Part shown: one piece after another, positions 63,901 through 64,000 of the stretch
Layout of the letters: each line of letters begins with the position of its first letter
How positions within the stretch are numbered: the stretch's first letter is position 1
Source of the DNA: Centropus unirufus
Lineage: Eukaryota > Chordata > Aves > Cuculiformes > Centropidae
Assembly (NCBI GenBank): GCA_013397695.1
Contig: VYZI01000194.1
Coordinates: 506,729-570,728 of the forward strand
Length of the DNA: 64,000 nt
Reading direction: 5' to 3'
Notes under the pieces: model-generated
Told to the model about the DNA's origin: nothing
Databases searched by the model: none
The model's input: only the letters and a program-made list of their open reading frames with translations
Translations under genes and position numbers: made by a program

Positions 63901-64000
63901 GAAGCAACATTATATTACATGCAATAATAGTCCACAGGAGTGGTCTTAAATATTCTTGTAACAATTGTTTAGAGTAAAACAAAGGAAGAGTTAATAATAG
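54902..64000 (-). other. CUBN: CUBN intron upstream of CUB 24 (partial, at least 9.1 kb)
   Basis: The exon for the second half of the preceding CUB domain should be the next coding segment. I looked on the minus strand for its hallmark FCG codons and for RF-type strand motifs and found none, so the interval is read as intron continuing past the window. It holds no recognised repeat. One 123-codon open frame (61588-61956, minus) is noted separately. Confidence 0.7.

Noticed and set aside
1..64000. CRISPR arrays, operons, prophage, tRNA or rRNA genes
   Set aside because: The window is vertebrate intronic sequence. No regular spaced repeats, tRNA cloverleaf or rRNA core motifs were seen, though a dedicated tRNA or snoRNA scan could not be run.

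Overview
The window is vertebrate nuclear DNA, most likely from a bird. It is AT-rich and intron-dominated, its coding exons are short with GT/AG boundaries, and its only recognisable interspersed repeats are CR1 non-LTR retrotransposon pieces with the avian-type 3' end. There is no sign of bacterial or viral gene organisation, operons or CRISPR. Nearly all longer open frames in the window are chance frames in introns or in a CpG island.

Two genes are present, both on the minus strand and head to tail. From about 1 to 45.3 kb lies RSU1 (Ras suppressor protein 1, a leucine-rich-repeat protein of the ILK-PINCH-parvin adhesion complex). Seven coding exons can be joined in frame (44743-44851, 34836-34886, 19250-19370, 15881-15999, 14299-14381, 13914-14028, 285-417), giving 243 complete codons. 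The last coding exon is off the left edge. The start codon lies at the edge of a CpG island (about 44.4-45.45 kb) that holds a likely non-coding first exon, a six-copy GC-box repeat and three CCAAT boxes.

From 48.29 to 54.9 kb lies the 3' end of CUBN (cubilin, the endocytic receptor for intrinsic factor-B12 and albumin). Eight exons encode the last four CUB domains, the stop codon and a poly(A) signal. The remainder, 54.9-64 kb, shows no further CUB exon and is read as one long CUBN intron. The CUBN-RSU1 order and orientation match the human neighbourhood as I recall it.

Only about 3 kb separates the CUBN poly(A) signal from the RSU1 promoter island, so CUBN transcription runs towards the RSU1 promoter. 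The two proteins are functionally unrelated as far as known. I found no credible new biological system. The points most worth a second look are the RSU1 promoter architecture, the exon and calcium-site pattern of the terminal cubilin CUB domains, and several intronic stretches that look like conserved regulatory elements.
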